This document shows positions 10,370-21,657 of a stretch of DNA of 64,000 nt, in pieces (within the stretch, counting starts at the first letter, position 1; each line of letters starts with the position of its first letter). The notes below the pieces were generated by a model. It ran no database searches. It was not told where the DNA came from and worked only from the letters and a program-made list of their open reading frames with translations. The translations under genes were made by a program, and so were the position numbers. Location: contig RPFO01000076.1 in assembly GCA_009746045.1 (NCBI GenBank), positions 2,029,096 to 2,093,095 of the forward strand, in the 5' to 3' direction. This DNA is from Mesostigma viride (lineage: Eukaryota; Streptophyta; Mesostigmatophyceae; Mesostigmatales; Mesostigmataceae).

Positions 10370-11366
10370 TGGGTGAGGCATGATCGCCTAGGAGTGTTTC
10401 ACCAAATGTTACTGTGGTTGTGGTTGAGAAGTAAGAGGTCGTTATGTTACGTGACAAACTTGACATGGACTAATGACTACATAGACACACTGACTGACCA
10501 CTAGATCCTTATAGTAATAATTCTAAGCTATAAGGGTGGGCAATTAATAGACATGGGCATGCACCTATAGCTTGGAAGTAGTTAGTATGCTGACCAGCAC
10601 AGGCATGCACCTAGCTTGGCAATCAGTCTGGCATCTAGATCTAGAGTGACCGACACTAGGCAGTCATAAATGGCAATTGCTTTCTGTGACACAGCAGACA
10701 GGTTAGCCTAGACATTAGGGTAGCATGTATAACCTCTGAGGCTATAATATACTAACCCTTAAATGGTACTGACTGATATTTATAGCGGGCAGTACCAAAT
10801 GTCCGCTACAAATAGTGGACAGTTGGTTGGGAGCATAACGCGAATGCCAGTAGGTATTTCCGTGATATTTTTAGCCAGGCTTCTTCAGCTAGATGTGTAC
10901 TACGCGTCTACGTCCCATACCTAAACATCACTACATTCTGACAAGTACACAGGGACTAATTATTGACCAAAGTACAGGGGGTACCCTTTTCAATGGGACG
11001 AAAACGTGAATGTAAAGTATTGACATCCGTGCAGATTTGCCGCCATGGCGGTGCAGAAAACTGACTGGCGCAGTAGCGTCGATGCATGGATTCGTTCCAA
11101 AATTTGTAGGCACACTTTATACGTCATAAAGATGCTATAGACCTAGTTGCGCAACCTCTAACGAGGCGCGCAATCATCTCGGGCTGGTTTTTATTGCGTC
11201 AACACGCGTTCACCACCACGGGGATGCTGATGAAGCTAGCACTTGGTATTTGCCGTTTTATCATTGAATATTTCGCAACGATTAACTTTCTTATGATGTA
11301 TATCGCATAGTTCATCAGCGCTGTGGGCCAGGGAAGCCTCGGGGCATCGTTTCTGTCATGAGCTTG
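10370..11366. other. No gene seen
   Basis: About 1 kb without a convincing ORF. It holds a few near-duplicate words (for example 'gcatgcacctatagcttgg' and 'gcatgcacctagcttgg' near 10560-10615). No repeat boundaries could be set. Confidence 0.4.
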
Positions 11367-11581
11367 CTACCTGTCAGACAGCCTTGTTTGCGGTTGTTGG
11401 ACCTGGCGCAGTTTGCAGTCCCTACCGCTGCCGTGAAGGAGGCAAAGTGGTTTTATCGTTCGGTAAGTAATCCCGGACTTAATCCCGGACTTTTCGTGGT
11501 GTTTAATGGAGTTAGACAACCATTTCCAAACACAGAAAGTGCCAAACCTCATGGACACGGGCCTTCCAGGCACGTGCAACC

Positions 11582-11636
11582 ATACACGGTTAGGCAGACT
11601 TAAAAAAAATTTTTTAAGCCTGCCTAACACCGTATA
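11582..11636. repeat. ~55-bp near-perfect palindrome
   Basis: Arms reading outward from an A/T centre (cttaaaaaa / ttttttaag) continue through aggcag/ctgcct and cacggtta/taacaccg to atac/gtat, with one or two mismatches. It could form a cruciform or a strong RNA hairpin. No transposon ends are visible. Confidence 0.7.
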
Positions 11637-11712
11637 GGGGTTTCCACGCGAATTCCCCACAACCAAGCTGCACCATGGAAGCACCCAAAAGATGTTCAAG
11701 TTGTAGTTAATT

Positions 11713-12258
11713 ACCTGCGGCATGTTCAGGGTGCGGCAGGTCACGTCGCCGAGAGGCGCTTTCTCAGGCTCACTCTTGTCCGCGCCCGCACCTGCGTCCT
11801 CGGCGACTTCCTCACCGCCGCTCAGGCGCTTCTTGCTGCCCGTGTTTGTCACCCACCTGCTGAGCTGCTTCTTAACGAACTGACGCGTCCACCCCTATCT
11901 GTTTAGCCTTTGGGCCCTTTCCTAATTCGTTCTTTTTCTGTTCTGCCTCAAACTCAATGTTTGCACAAGCTTCTGCAAAAGGGCAGATAGCCTTGGCTCG
12001 CTGCACAATTGAATCTACCATGTTGGCATCCTGCTCTTTGAGCACATACCCAGGCACGAGGTGTGCCCGGGCAAGGTCCGACAGCACAGCTCGCAATACT
12101 GGCAAATATTGGGAGGTGCTGACATTTTGCTTCGGCCTGCTTTCCTGGTCCCGCTCGTCATTAAATCTTATCCACTCTGCAGCAGTGCAGGTGTGCGGGG
12201 TGCGCAGCTGCTGTGCCGGGCTTTTTGGGCATGAGATCGCCTCAGACACCACGCCCAT
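11713..12258 (-). CDS. Hypothetical minus-strand protein in two frames
   Basis: Two adjoining minus-strand frames look coding. 12258-11872 is a 128-residue stretch with helical segments (YLPVLRAVLSDLARAHLV, MVDSIVQRAKAICPF). The frame then continues in another phase as FVKKQLSRWVTNTGSKKR and an acidic/Lys-rich segment, ending near a possible GTAATT donor at about 11713. A frameshift or short intron near 11880 must join them. I recognise no domain. It lies just upstream of the tandem repeats and could belong to an old element. Confidence 0.3.
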
Positions 12259-12375
12259 ATACCTTAAGTCCCGAGCGGCCCGCGGCCGACCGAGCGGAAT
12301 CCCCTACCGCAATGCCTTGGTGCGTGTGTGTGCCTACGTATACCCACCCCCCCGTTTGATGCAACTGCTCTGTTG

Positions 12376-12650
12376 TCCGCCGTCGGTTCAGAAGATCGAC
12401 GATCCTGGTAGAGTCCTGCGCAAGAAATTTAAATACCTAGAACACGCTGAACTTGCGCGCAACGGTAGCATCTCAGAAACGGCTGGCCTGGGCGGCCGCG
12501 TGAGCAAGTCCGTTACGACGGATGGTCAATTTATGCACTATGGGTTGTTGCTGCATGTGAACATCCAAGTTTCTACGAATCTATATACTCGATCTTTCGT
12601 AGCAGTGTTTACGGTGCACGTCGTTTCGACTGCCGTTAAGGCGCAAACCC
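12376..12650 (+). repeat. ~300-bp tandem repeat, copy 1
   Basis: The unit from ccgccgtcggttcag to ctgccgttaaggcgc is repeated as 12677-12900 plus 16543-16604. Copy 2 is interrupted by the 12901-16538 transposon. Both copies keep an open + frame (core KIDDPGRV.RKKFKYL, LLLHVN), which hints at a duplicated exon, but no family is recognised. Confidence 0.7.
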
Positions 12651-12676
12651 GGCAAGCTAATAGAGTCCCGCGCAAG

Positions 12677-12900
12677 TGAAGTGTCCGCCGTCGGTTCAGA
12701 AGATCGACGATCCTGGTAGAGTCCCGCGCAAGAAATTTAAATACCTAAAACATGCTGAACTTGCGAGCAACGGTAGCATCTCAGAAACGGCTGGCCTGCG
12801 CGGCCGCGTGAGCGAGTCCGTTACGTCGGATGGTCAATTGATCATAATGCACTATGGTTTGTTGCTACATGTGAACACTCGAGTTTCTACAAATCCTTAA
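12677..12900 (+). repeat. ~300-bp tandem repeat, copy 2 (first part; resumes at 16543)
   Basis: Matches copy 1 at most positions up to the target site ttaa (12897-12900). After the transposon it resumes at 16543 with tcgatgtttcgtagcag, matching copy 1 (tcgatctttcgtagcag). Copy 1 therefore acts as an empty-site reference. Confidence 0.75.
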
Positions 12901-14269
12901 CTCGTCGTCTGTCTCTGGTCCTCTACGGAGGACTGAGTTGAACTCAGTCCTCTCTAGAGGACCGAGTTTTTGGGTTTCGTAGAAAATTCGCCCCGGTCAG
13001 AATGTTTGACAAAAAAATTCTCTCAAAATTTATTCAAATACTACGTGAAAAGATCTTTCTTGGACATATTTTTGGGATTTTTTTGGATTTGGTATGAGCG
13101 GCTAAATGTACGGTCAAAGTACAGGTGGTAAGGGTACTTCTCCACGTGAAACGCGACTAGTTCCGGAAATGCACGACCTAGCCATGGCGGCTCGCGCCCA
13201 TGCATGCAGTTTACGTTTGCGGACGAGTTGGCTGTCCAAACTCAGAAAATACATTTAAGATGCTCTAAAGATGATAAAAATCAATTTTTAGCTCGCGGGG
13301 ATGCGGTTTACCCGGTGTCGGCACTGTTCTTGCTGGATAAAACTGCGATAAGGCAGGTCGACGGAATTGATGACTGCGCTTGCTTTCCGGCGCAATTTCA
13401 ATGGCTGATAGGTTTCTTTCTACATTTTAACATGCATTGTATTAGAATAAATTGAGTGACAGTATAGATTTGATGATTTCGACCATTCTGTCACGTCATG
13501 GTCTATGTGCCGCAAAGTGCCACTTTTGCGGGCACCGCCTGGGCCAAGGTAACGCCAGCCGTGCCAGGTAAAGCCGGATAATCGTTGCCTCTTCGTTTCT
13601 TGATGTTCTTACATGAGTTTAAGCTTGCGAGGCGTTGTCAGGTTCAAGTCTTGATGCTCTTTCTTGACCGTTGCCTGCCCCTCTCTAAAACCCCCTTTTC
13701 AGATGATGTTAGCAGGCATTTGCCTTAACCCAGTGTAGTTGTGCAGGGTTTTAGGAGCTGTGCAGGTTTAAACACCTTCGTAGATGTTAGTTATTCTTTT
13801 GCTACGTTCATACTGCATGATTGTGTGGCCACGGGCTGCGTCAAGGGTGCATTCAAGCTTTTACGGGTGAGTGAAAAGTCTTGGTGACAAACCACTGCCA
13901 TCATGTGCCAGCAACTATGTTGGCCACATCATGGCAAGGCAAAACAGTTATAGCCATATCTATTGTTGTTAGAAACAATGGAAATATGCTTAACCTACCC
14001 ATTATATTGGTGGTTGACACTTCTAACATAACCATTTGTTGGTAGTTATCCAAGCCCATTCCCTACATGCATGCATAGGCTCTCACTGCATGATAAGGTA
14101 TGATATACCTGAAGTATGATGATGCAAGTGTGTTGTCCTGTAATGCTTGAAGGGAAATGAGTTGATTGGGATGGTTGGTGGCCACGGTGATGTGTAGTAT
14201 GACCGCACTTACATGCTAGCAAAGTTAGCAAAAGCCCCATTCCTCTCCTGAGGACTGAGAGTTTTTTAA

Positions 14270-16180
14270 GGGGACTCGGCGCGGCGAATATTTTCTGCGC
14301 CAAAAAAATTCCGCGGTACCCTCCGTACCGTGAAAAGTGGGTGCACGGTGCGCGCACCCCTTGCGGAAGTGGCCATGGTGACTGCTTTTAGACGAAACGT
14401 GACAAATCTGGCTCGCGGAAAGCAGAAAAAATGCTCGATTCTTGGAGAAAATTAGTTACTGATTCTAATTTATGGTGGGATAGTTGCGATCTATAATGTC
14501 GCGGGCTCTTTTTCTTTACCATCGGCAGGGGGGGTCCGGCCTGAATTTCTGTCGGGATGAATAAAGTATAATGGATGCCTGCAGGTGTGATTGTCGATTG
14601 TTGCCAGTTTTGATGGTCCTAATGGAAGCTAGTTTAATGATGTTTCGAAAGCCGTAAAAATTCCCGCTGCTATCTTTACCTTTCCCGTCATTTTGCGGTA
14701 AGATAACATTAGGCCTGCGCGATGCGCGCCCGACCTCTCCATGAAAGGGTGGCCTTTCTTGTCCGCCTGGGCACGGATAAATGCCCGTTATGGTACGTTC
14801 TTGTATTAAACGTCCTAAGATAGCGCTTTCCTGCTTTCTTAGCTCGTTGAGCGTAAGCTTTTTGCCTTCTTTCCGGCCAGATGCAGCCATGAACTTGCGG
14901 GTCCTGGCGCTGCATCGCTAGATTCCTGGATGTTTTTTAGCAAGTTCGTCTGTGACGTGGCTGGCTTGCTGCAGCGCGTGGCCCACAACCTGTCGGGAAG
15001 GTGTAATGCTTTTATTTCTATGCTTCTCTGAAATTTCTTTTGCTTTCTAGACAGTTGTGTTCGAGGAAATTCACGCGGTCTTCCTAAGCAGCGGCATCAT
15101 TTTCCCCAGACACTGACGAGCTGGCACCTGTATCCTAAAGAAAGTGGCTCGTGCTTGTTAGAAAGGAGGCAGTGTGCATTTTGCGGGACACAATGCTTTG
15201 GTGGCACATGCGTCAGGTAGGTTGTTCCAATGGTCTCTTCACCTTTCCCACTGAGTAAATGATAGCCTTTGTCATGCTAACCAGAGCAGCTAGCCACTGG
15301 TTGGCTGGATAAAAAGTCAGCTTATTTTCTCTTTATATACTGCGTGTGTGGTCCTCCACATGTCCGGCTTGTTGGGCATTTTGGAACAGGGTTTTAAATG
15401 TGTTGTTGGGTGGAACAACTTGGTTGTTGGCACAAAATCACACATTATTAGCCTGAGATAGGCATGACATATGCTGCTCAGGCGTGTCGTCCTACCAGCC
15501 TTGTTGTTAAGGGTAGACTCACAAGGCTGGCTGTGCCGATGGAGGGGTGGGGCGTATGACGCTCCGGACATCCTCCTCACACTCCGTGATCAAAGTGGGC
15601 ATGTTTTTGGGTGTCTAGGGTAGCAAAACAGATGTCATTTTGGCTCAGCACTAGCTCAATTCTCTTTTAGCGTCTACCCAGGTGGCATCACAGGAAAATC
15701 AATAACTTGAGCTACGCTTGTCAGAATGAGCTCAAACTTTGTGGTTGTGTTTCCCCTTACTCAGTGGAATATCGCATGTATGGATGACCCAATCTGATGT
15801 GTTAATGATTTGATTTATTTTTTTTGGCTCAAAAAAGTACCCATTTTGCGGGAAAATTAATAACTCAAACAAATGTGACCATTTTGGCCATGTAAACAGC
15901 CCAGCTTTTAAAAAAGTGGGGGAACTTTGCAGGTATGTATGGGCAGGTCATTTAGTCTGACAAGTGGTTTGTCTTGGGCAAAATATCTCATAAATAGCGT
16001 CTTTTTCTATTTTTAGCTCGCCACCGGTGCGTGGTTGGGGGTAGTACCCCCAACAAGTGGTGGTATGAATGTCCAAACATCATATTTATGGTACCCAATC
16101 ATCACTAGATGGTTCCCATGTGCATTGGAACTGATACTCACTAAAGTCTGTTTTTCAGGCTTTGGGACGTGCGAGTCCCC
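14270..16180. mobile_element. Non-autonomous element with TTAA target duplication
   Basis: Ends are GGGGACTCG (14270) and CGAGTCCCC (16180), flanked by TTAA at 14266-14269 and 16181-16184. The related element at 38582-40299 has a single TTAA (38936-38939, opposite strand) at the corresponding point, giving a direct empty-site proof. TTAA duplication is characteristic of piggyBac-like and Kolobok-like elements. No transposase is visible; the interior is AT-rich with one unrecognised minus-strand frame of 124 codons (14516-14890). Length is 1,911 bp. Confidence 0.85.
14516..14890 (-). CDS. Unrecognised short ORF inside the TTAA element
   Basis: A 124-codon frame starting MAASGRKEGKKLTLNELRKQ, basic at the N terminus and lacking any motif I recognise. 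It is the longest frame in the TTAA element. A remnant of an element protein or chance are both possible. Confidence 0.2.
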   Translation of the reverse strand: MAASGRKEGKKLTLNELRKQESAILGRLIQERTITGIYPCPGGQERPPFHGEVGRASRRPNVILPQNDGKGKDSSGNFYGFRNIIKLASIRTIKTGNNRQSHLQASIILYSSRQKFRPDPPCRW

Positions 16181-16670
16181 TTAATTGTTTCAGGCAGTTG
16201 CAGTGGCCAAATCGAGCCCAGTTTTTTGCCACGTTTCAAGAACTATATTGTTTACATGCCTATATTTTTTCTTCATGCTCCAGGATTTGATTGAATTTTT
16301 CCCACTCGTTCTTATCCCGAAAAATGCAAATTCGCGAGGGGTGCCCAACGTCTGTGTAATTTTCAGGTGTTCGGGTCAAGTTTTCACATATGCAGTATTT
16401 TTGCCAACAAAATGACATCTAGTACACCCCCGATCCACATCAAAACATTTGGGATGGACCCCCCACCTAGTCGCTACACGCGGTTGAAAATTGTCAACTC
16501 AGTCCTCCTGTGAGGACTGAGTTGGGACAGACGACGAGTTAATCGATGTTTCGTAGCAGTGTTTACGGTGCACGTCGTTTCGACTGCCGTTAAGGCGCCG
16601 ATGACGTTTGTGACGCAGCCGTGGGCTAGGTTGTCGGCTGTGGAGACGTCGCACAGGCACCTAAGTCCAA

Positions 16671-16952
16671 ATGTCAAGGAGACAACCAGCCATTGAACCC
16701 CTGTCGGCCATTGACGGAACCCCAGCTATGGCAACGGCTATGTATATGGTTATATTCAATGAGGGCGTTCAGCCAAGGCGATTTATGAACAGTTACAGCT
16801 ATGAAATCTGGCCGAAATTTTTGGTATCTGATCCCCAGGCCGACTTTGTCCATAGGGATTCCTCCACGAATCTTCAGGCCTACCTGAGTATGGTAGCCGA
16901 TGAGTTCCTGAAAGCATTATCCGATGAGGACGTCCTTGAGACGGTGGACTAG
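16671..16952 (+). CDS. Hypothetical exon upstream of the transposase
   Basis: A 93-codon frame (ends SDEDVLETVD) just after the tandem-repeat remnant and 155 bases before the Transposase_21-like exon. Composition looks coding, with aromatic and acidic residues well distributed (MNSYSYEIWPKFLVSDP). I recognise no domain. It may be an upstream exon of the transposase gene or a second element gene. Confidence 0.35.
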   Translation: MSRRQPAIEPLSAIDGTPAMATAMYMVIFNEGVQPRRFMNSYSYEIWPKFLVSDPQADFVHRDSSTNLQAYLSMVADEFLKALSDEDVLETVD

Positions 16953-17107
16953 TTGACCAGCCGAGCTGTTTAATTGGCCGCGCAAGCGACCTTCAGTTGC
17001 CTGCATGGCTCGATCTGTGGGCCCGACTATGTTTATTGCTTAGTGCTGGGGGCCGGCATTGACCTTATCGTGGTCGTTGCCGGCCCTCCGTGTAGCGCAT
17101 TGGCAAA

Positions 17108-18107
17108 ATGCCTCCATTTGCCTCCGTCGATGACTTCATGTGCGAGGGGGATGCCAGAGACCGCAGCGGAGAGGATGCGGCACGGGACTTTGCCCGGAAT
17201 TATGATGAATCGGTGGGGAAAGTAATGCAGGACACTCCGCTGTACCCAGGCTCCAAGTGTAAGGCCTTGTTGACGACGTTGAAGCTGCTCACACTGATGG
17301 GGGAACACTCGTGCTCTCAAGTGTTTGCCGATGAGTTGTTTAAGCTGTTGACGTCGGTCCTCCCAGAGGGTAACAAGCTCCCCGTTTCCATTGGTGAGGC
17401 CAAGAAGGTGATGAAAGGCCTGGGCCTCGGGTACAGAGTGTACGATGCCTGCCCTTGCGAGAATTATCTGTACAAGGACAAAGCCACCAAGTCATGTCCG
17501 CTGTGCAATCGGTTCCGGTACGAGACGTATACGGACAGGAACGGCGACACTGTCCTCTCGCGCAAGGCGCATCGCCAGGTCAGGCACTTTCCTCTCATGG
17601 ATCGGATCAGGGCCTGGTTCCGAATTTCGGCAATGTCGGAAGCCCTTCGGTACGCTGGCGAGCACGAGAACAGAGAGGCAGACTCGCCTCAGCGCACTGT
17701 GGACGGCTTGAAAGGCAGGTAATATTATTTTCCTTTGACGGTTACGACATTTACGTGTGCCAAACTAAACAATTCAGCATTTTTTCGTCCGGCTCGTTTG
17801 TTCCTTTTTACTGCCCTGATTGACAGCTTCCTTTCCCGTGTGGTGTGACATCTTGTGCGTGGATATGTTGTTGCAGATTGCCGCGCAATTCAACACATCA
17901 AGCATCGCTGGCCCGAGTTTCGCACTGAGCCGCGGAACACTATGTTCATGTTGAGTTTTGACGGAGTATGCCCCCGCAGTTTCATGGACACGCACAGCAG
18001 TTGGCCTGCCTTCGTGACCTGCGTGAATTTGCCCGAGTGGGTGATGGTGAGTGGGCGTTTTGCCCCCCTGGTGCTTCTTGTCGGTGGTATGAAGGGAAAG
18101 GCCCCAA
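17108..18107 (+). pseudogene. CACTA-type transposase (Transposase_21/Tnp2-like), 5' part
   Basis: The exon from ATG 17108 matches the pattern of plant Tnp2 proteins: TPLYPGSKCKAL, LLTSVLPEGNKLP, EAKKVMKGLGLGYRVYDACP, then a zinc-type CPCENYLY...CPLCNRFRY. After an intron (about 17714-17877) it continues with EPRNTMFMLSFDGVCP and WPAFVTCVNLPEW, ending KGKAPK where element C interrupts. The gene resumes in frame at 54918. Exon phase fits a GC-AG intron (AAAG|gcaggt) better than the nearby GT. Role: the transposase that cuts and joins CACTA/En-Spm element ends. The gene cannot work with 36.8 kb inserted. Confidence 0.85.
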
Positions 18108-18565
18108 AGTTAGATGAGATGCTTAGGCTGACACACGGATTTCCGGCCTGCGCGCCGCGTATTGCCTACCGCGGCTGAGCGGGACACCTCAGTACTGTAC
18201 GGCAGGGTGTACGGTACTGAGGCGTCATGTGGACTGACGTGCAGTTAGTGCCAGACTGTTCCTAGGTGCTAGATCGACCCGCCAGGTCCGGTGTAGCCGG
18301 GCCTGACGGGCCGAGTCTTAGCTGGTCGCTAGTGACGTGGTCGCATGGCATTGCAGTGTCCAGTTGTCCACTGGTAGGTGCTGCAGGTAGCACTGCCATA
18401 GGCATATAGGCGTAGCACTGGGGAGTGCCGCAGCACCCGAGTTTGCCCAGACGTTCCATTCTGAGCCCTCAAGCTTACACTACTCTCATTGTATTATTGC
18501 TAATACAACCATCCTTCCATTTCAGCTTTCGGCAGTTGTCCATCGTCGTTAGACTCGTTCCAACT
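18108..18565 (+). repeat. 5' LTR of element C
   Basis: Nearly identical to 54455-54912. Ends are AGTTAGA...CCAACT. The next bases are tggactgaaaagc, a TGG start that could be a primer-binding site. The short poly-A-rich leader runs to the gag ATG at 18617. Confidence 0.92.
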
Positions 18566-18616
18566 TGGACTGAAAAGCTTTTTTATTTTTTTCCGAAAAA
18601 CAAACAAAAAAAAAAT

Positions 18617-20147
18617 ATGGCTTCCAACAACGTCAACGACAACAACAACAAGGAGAAGGCGCCTGCCAGGCGCACATCCCCCCGCCTTTCGCCGGAGGGC
18701 ACGCCCTCCGCCAACGATGCAGCGAGGGTGACGCCTAGCGTCACCTTCCGCACGGTGGTCGCCGACCACCCCAGGCGTCGGACCCCGCAGGTGGGGACCG
18801 GCGCCCGGGGGATGGCGAGCGGACGTCCGTTTGCCACTGGCGGCTCGTCCGCCATGGCACCCGGGGGGCAGGTCCCCCGGGCACGTAATTCCCCCATCGC
18901 AGGTGATGGGGGTCGTGAACGGAGTGACTCCTCGGAAGAGGACGGGGAGGTGCCGCCTGTGAGGCCACGGCCTTCGCTAGAGATTTCTTCCCAGACGCCA
19001 GCGACGTCTGGTAATCTCTCGGTGGGCCGACAGATGGCCATCCTGGACATCGACCGGTATGGTGCGCATGTTCCGCCGCCTGTAGAGTTCGGGCGCTTAC
19101 CGTATCTTCTCCCCATCGGGGAAGACGACATCCCAGCGTTCATCTCGGTGAACGGCTGGATCATTCGCCAGCGTTTTCAGTTGACCGCCGATGAGCCGAC
19201 GCATGCGATGGATGTTCATCGGACGCACACGCTGCTCGAGCATCGTTTGCGGATGCAGTTCAACATGATCCAGGTGGCCGTTTGGATGTGGTGTTTCGCC
19301 AATAGGCCGAGGCGCAATCCAGGCACTGTGGATCAGTGGGCGTCCAGGCAGCGTCAGAGAGAGGCGCTGCGCGTGGTCGCCAAGCAGGAGATCACGCTGA
19401 CTCCGTTGCCGCCGTGGCCCCAAGTCACGCCAGTTGGCTGGGGCCCGGAGAGGCGCGAGGCGGCTGCGATGCCGCCTGCGACGGAGCGCGGGGCGGCAGT
19501 CGCCCCTACCACGCCCATGGGTGGTGAAACCACCCAGGACCCTCTGGCAGGTCAGAGGGTCCAGCCTCAGCAGCGGGCTCCCCCGCCCAGTGTGGGGGGC
19601 CAGGTGGCTGAGGAGGCCACCGGGGTTGCAGGGACCCCGGAGGCGACGCCAGCTCCCGGGGTCGCAGGGACCCCGGCAGCGACGCCCGCGCCTCCGGCGC
19701 AGGCGGGGGAGGTAACTCCCATGGAGGGTGTCACTGGCACCTCCAGCGGCTCTGGGGGGCAGGCCCCCTCTAGTCGCAACAGGGACAAGGCCCTGGCTGG
19801 GCCGGAGGGGCCTCAGGGTCCCACCCTGGCAGGGCAGCAGCCGGCACGGCTGGACGGCGATCTGGAAGGTCAGGACTTCATCACCCTGAATGATGAGCCT
19901 GTGTGGCGGGCCATTCAGGCTGCCACCGCCTCCTTCCGTGGGCTGGCCGACAGGAGCCAGCAGCTGCATGTCGCGGAGGCGGGCAGCCTAGTGTGTGCGA
20001 TTATCACGCATATACTGGGCTTGCCCAAAGTCCACGCGGACACACGCAGGGTGTGCGACGACTTGCTGCCTGCCCTGCAGGCCCTCCTCTCAGGGAGGAG
20101 GGTGCAGGGTAACAGGGTTCGCCTGGTGCGACTCATGGAGCTCCTGC
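18617..20147 (+). CDS. gag: Gag of element C, N-terminal part (interrupted by B)
   Basis: Starts MASNNVNDNNNKEK at the first ATG after the LTR. The N-terminal ~200 residues are Pro/Arg/Ser-rich. A folded segment follows (FGRLPYLLPIGEDDIPAFIS to MQFNMIQVAVWMW), then a Pro/Gly/Ala-rich linker with repeats (VAGTPEATPAPG) and a helical segment (ADRSQQLHVAEAGSLVCAII, LLPALQALLSG). The frame is cut at codon 511 by element B and resumes at 28247 in the same phase once B and one cctgc are removed. The extended part occupies the place of the separate ORF1 in A, B and D. An apparent continuation to 20308 is B LTR sequence. Confidence 0.8.
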
Positions 20148-20850
20148 AGTTAAACGTTCTTAGCACACGCAATGTGAAGGATATGGTTGCAATGCAGCAA
20201 TGTGTGAATATGGTTGGAAACGGAGCTTTGTTAAAATCGGATAATGTTACAGCGCTCACACACTTGAGGCTTGTACACGCGTTTGCCAAGTCAAGGCACA
20301 ACACGTGAGGCGGGCTCGCAAGAGATCTGCCCAAATGGCATTGGCCTATTGTTTATATACTTGTGCACTGTGCTTGCTAGTCCTGAGCAACCTAAGAGGT
20401 AGGCTCAGTATTAACACCCCCGGTACAGTATTCACTACCTGTACAGAGCCCAGCTCCTATACAGTAGGTCTGCCATACAGGCACAGTGACCACAGAGCAC
20501 AGTCCACAGTGACTATTGCATCTGCACCTAGAAGTCCAGGACTAAGCCTGCATGCGGTATCAACAGACCACAGGTTAAGGTTCCTATTTCCTGCGTACGA
20601 CGTATTAATCCAATACCGTCGTAGGTACAGCACCTAATTCCTGTCAGCCCAGGAATTACTGTCGACCCCATATGTCGTCGGCAAATATTCACGTCCGACT
20701 TAGGAGAACAGCCGGCTCGCGCTCGCGCGCGACCGGGAAGTCGGAACGCCATAACTTTCTTGATACTTGTCGGAATGAACTCGTTCCGGTGCCGCTGGAA
20801 TCGCAGAGATATGCCGAATCAGGATCACGCCAATGCGCTTGGCGTTAACT
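20148..20850 (-). repeat. 3' LTR of element B
   Basis: Matches 27550-28241 with small indels. Ends AGTTAAAC and GCGTTAACT on the + strand. It contains the word AGCCGGCTCGCGCTCGCGCG. In element orientation it follows the polypurine tract at 20851-20870. Confidence 0.92.
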
Positions 20851-21657
20851 CCAATCCTTTCTTTTCTTGAGCTGTAGCAGCTCACACAAGTCTACATACA
20901 AACACACCCAATGGGTACTGGACATCCTCCCCGACTACAAGTCACAACCCACTGGGCATGACAGTCAGCTTGGATTCCTGGACATCCTCCCCGACTACAA
21001 GTCACAACCCACTGGGCATGACAGTCAGCTTGGATTCCTTATTATATGTACATAGCACCCATACTGGTTCAGGAGCACAAACAAATTACAATGAGTCCCT
21101 ATCCCTTCACGGGAGGCTCGTTGTGTTACCCATGTACAAGAGGTTGGCCAACTGTGGCAGCCCATAGGTGTTCAGCTAAGAACTTGAGAAGTATGTACAA
21201 CCTTCAGGACCTTAGGCGAAACCCCACAGATCACCCACAACAGCTCATCAGAAAACATTGCTGACCCCCAGACGGGAGTCGGCGCCGGTCTGCTGCCCCT
21301 TATCGAACCAGACACAACATCTACGCGAAGCACATGCAAAACACAAGCTCCCATACTCGTTCCAACCGTGGAAAATCAGGGGACCTGTCGCCACCTCACC
21401 AGCATGGTGGATGGGTCAGCCAGTCCGTGAAACTCCGCCTTAAGACGGCACCAGGGAATCGAACCCCGCCCACAAACCACAGATCTGGGGAAACCTCAGA
21501 CTGAGATGAAAACCCCAGATAGACATCTCTCCATCAGAGACAATGTCAGACATTCCCACACCAGAGACATGTCTCACCCCTCAAGGTGTGCTCAGGATTA
21601 TGTACAATCAAGCTCCCAGCCTGATATCCAGAGACTTAAGCACCCAGCTCTCAGCTT
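20851..21657 (-). other. 3' UTR of element B: polypurine tract, 60-bp tandem repeat, T-arm-like hairpin
   Basis: On the minus strand a purine run (aagaaaagaaaggattgg) directly precedes the LTR, at about 20851-20868. A 60-bp unit is tandemly duplicated at about 20920-21039. At 21452-21468 the minus strand reads CGGGG, loop TTCGATT, CCCTG: a 5-bp stem with 7-base loop that matches a tRNA T-arm/B box. D has the same sequence in the same place. Confidence 0.65.

Larger units (their letters stand above)
12901..16538. mobile_element. Non-autonomous DNA transposon, CTCGTC family (long copy)
   Basis: Terminal inverted repeats CTCGTCGTCTGTC / GACAGACGACGAG are flanked by TTAA on both sides (12897-12900, 16539-16542). 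Near each end the word aactcagtcctc forms hairpins. Removing the insert joins the tandem repeat as in copy 1. Excluding a 1.9 kb insertion (14270-16180), its ~1,723 bp align in reverse orientation with the copy at 38582-40299 (1,718 bp). I see no transposase; the 83-codon frame at 13204-13455 is not preserved in the second copy. The transposase must act in trans. The family is not assigned. Confidence 0.85.

Noticed and set aside
10644..10664. cactaggcag near 10655 as the left end of the CACTA element
   Set aside because: Only the first seven bases fit CACTAGGAA, and no subterminal motif array follows it.
20148..20308. Continuation of the C gag ORF to a stop at 20305-20308
   Set aside because: This tail is B LTR sequence. 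The real frame resumes at 28247 after B and one cctgc are removed.
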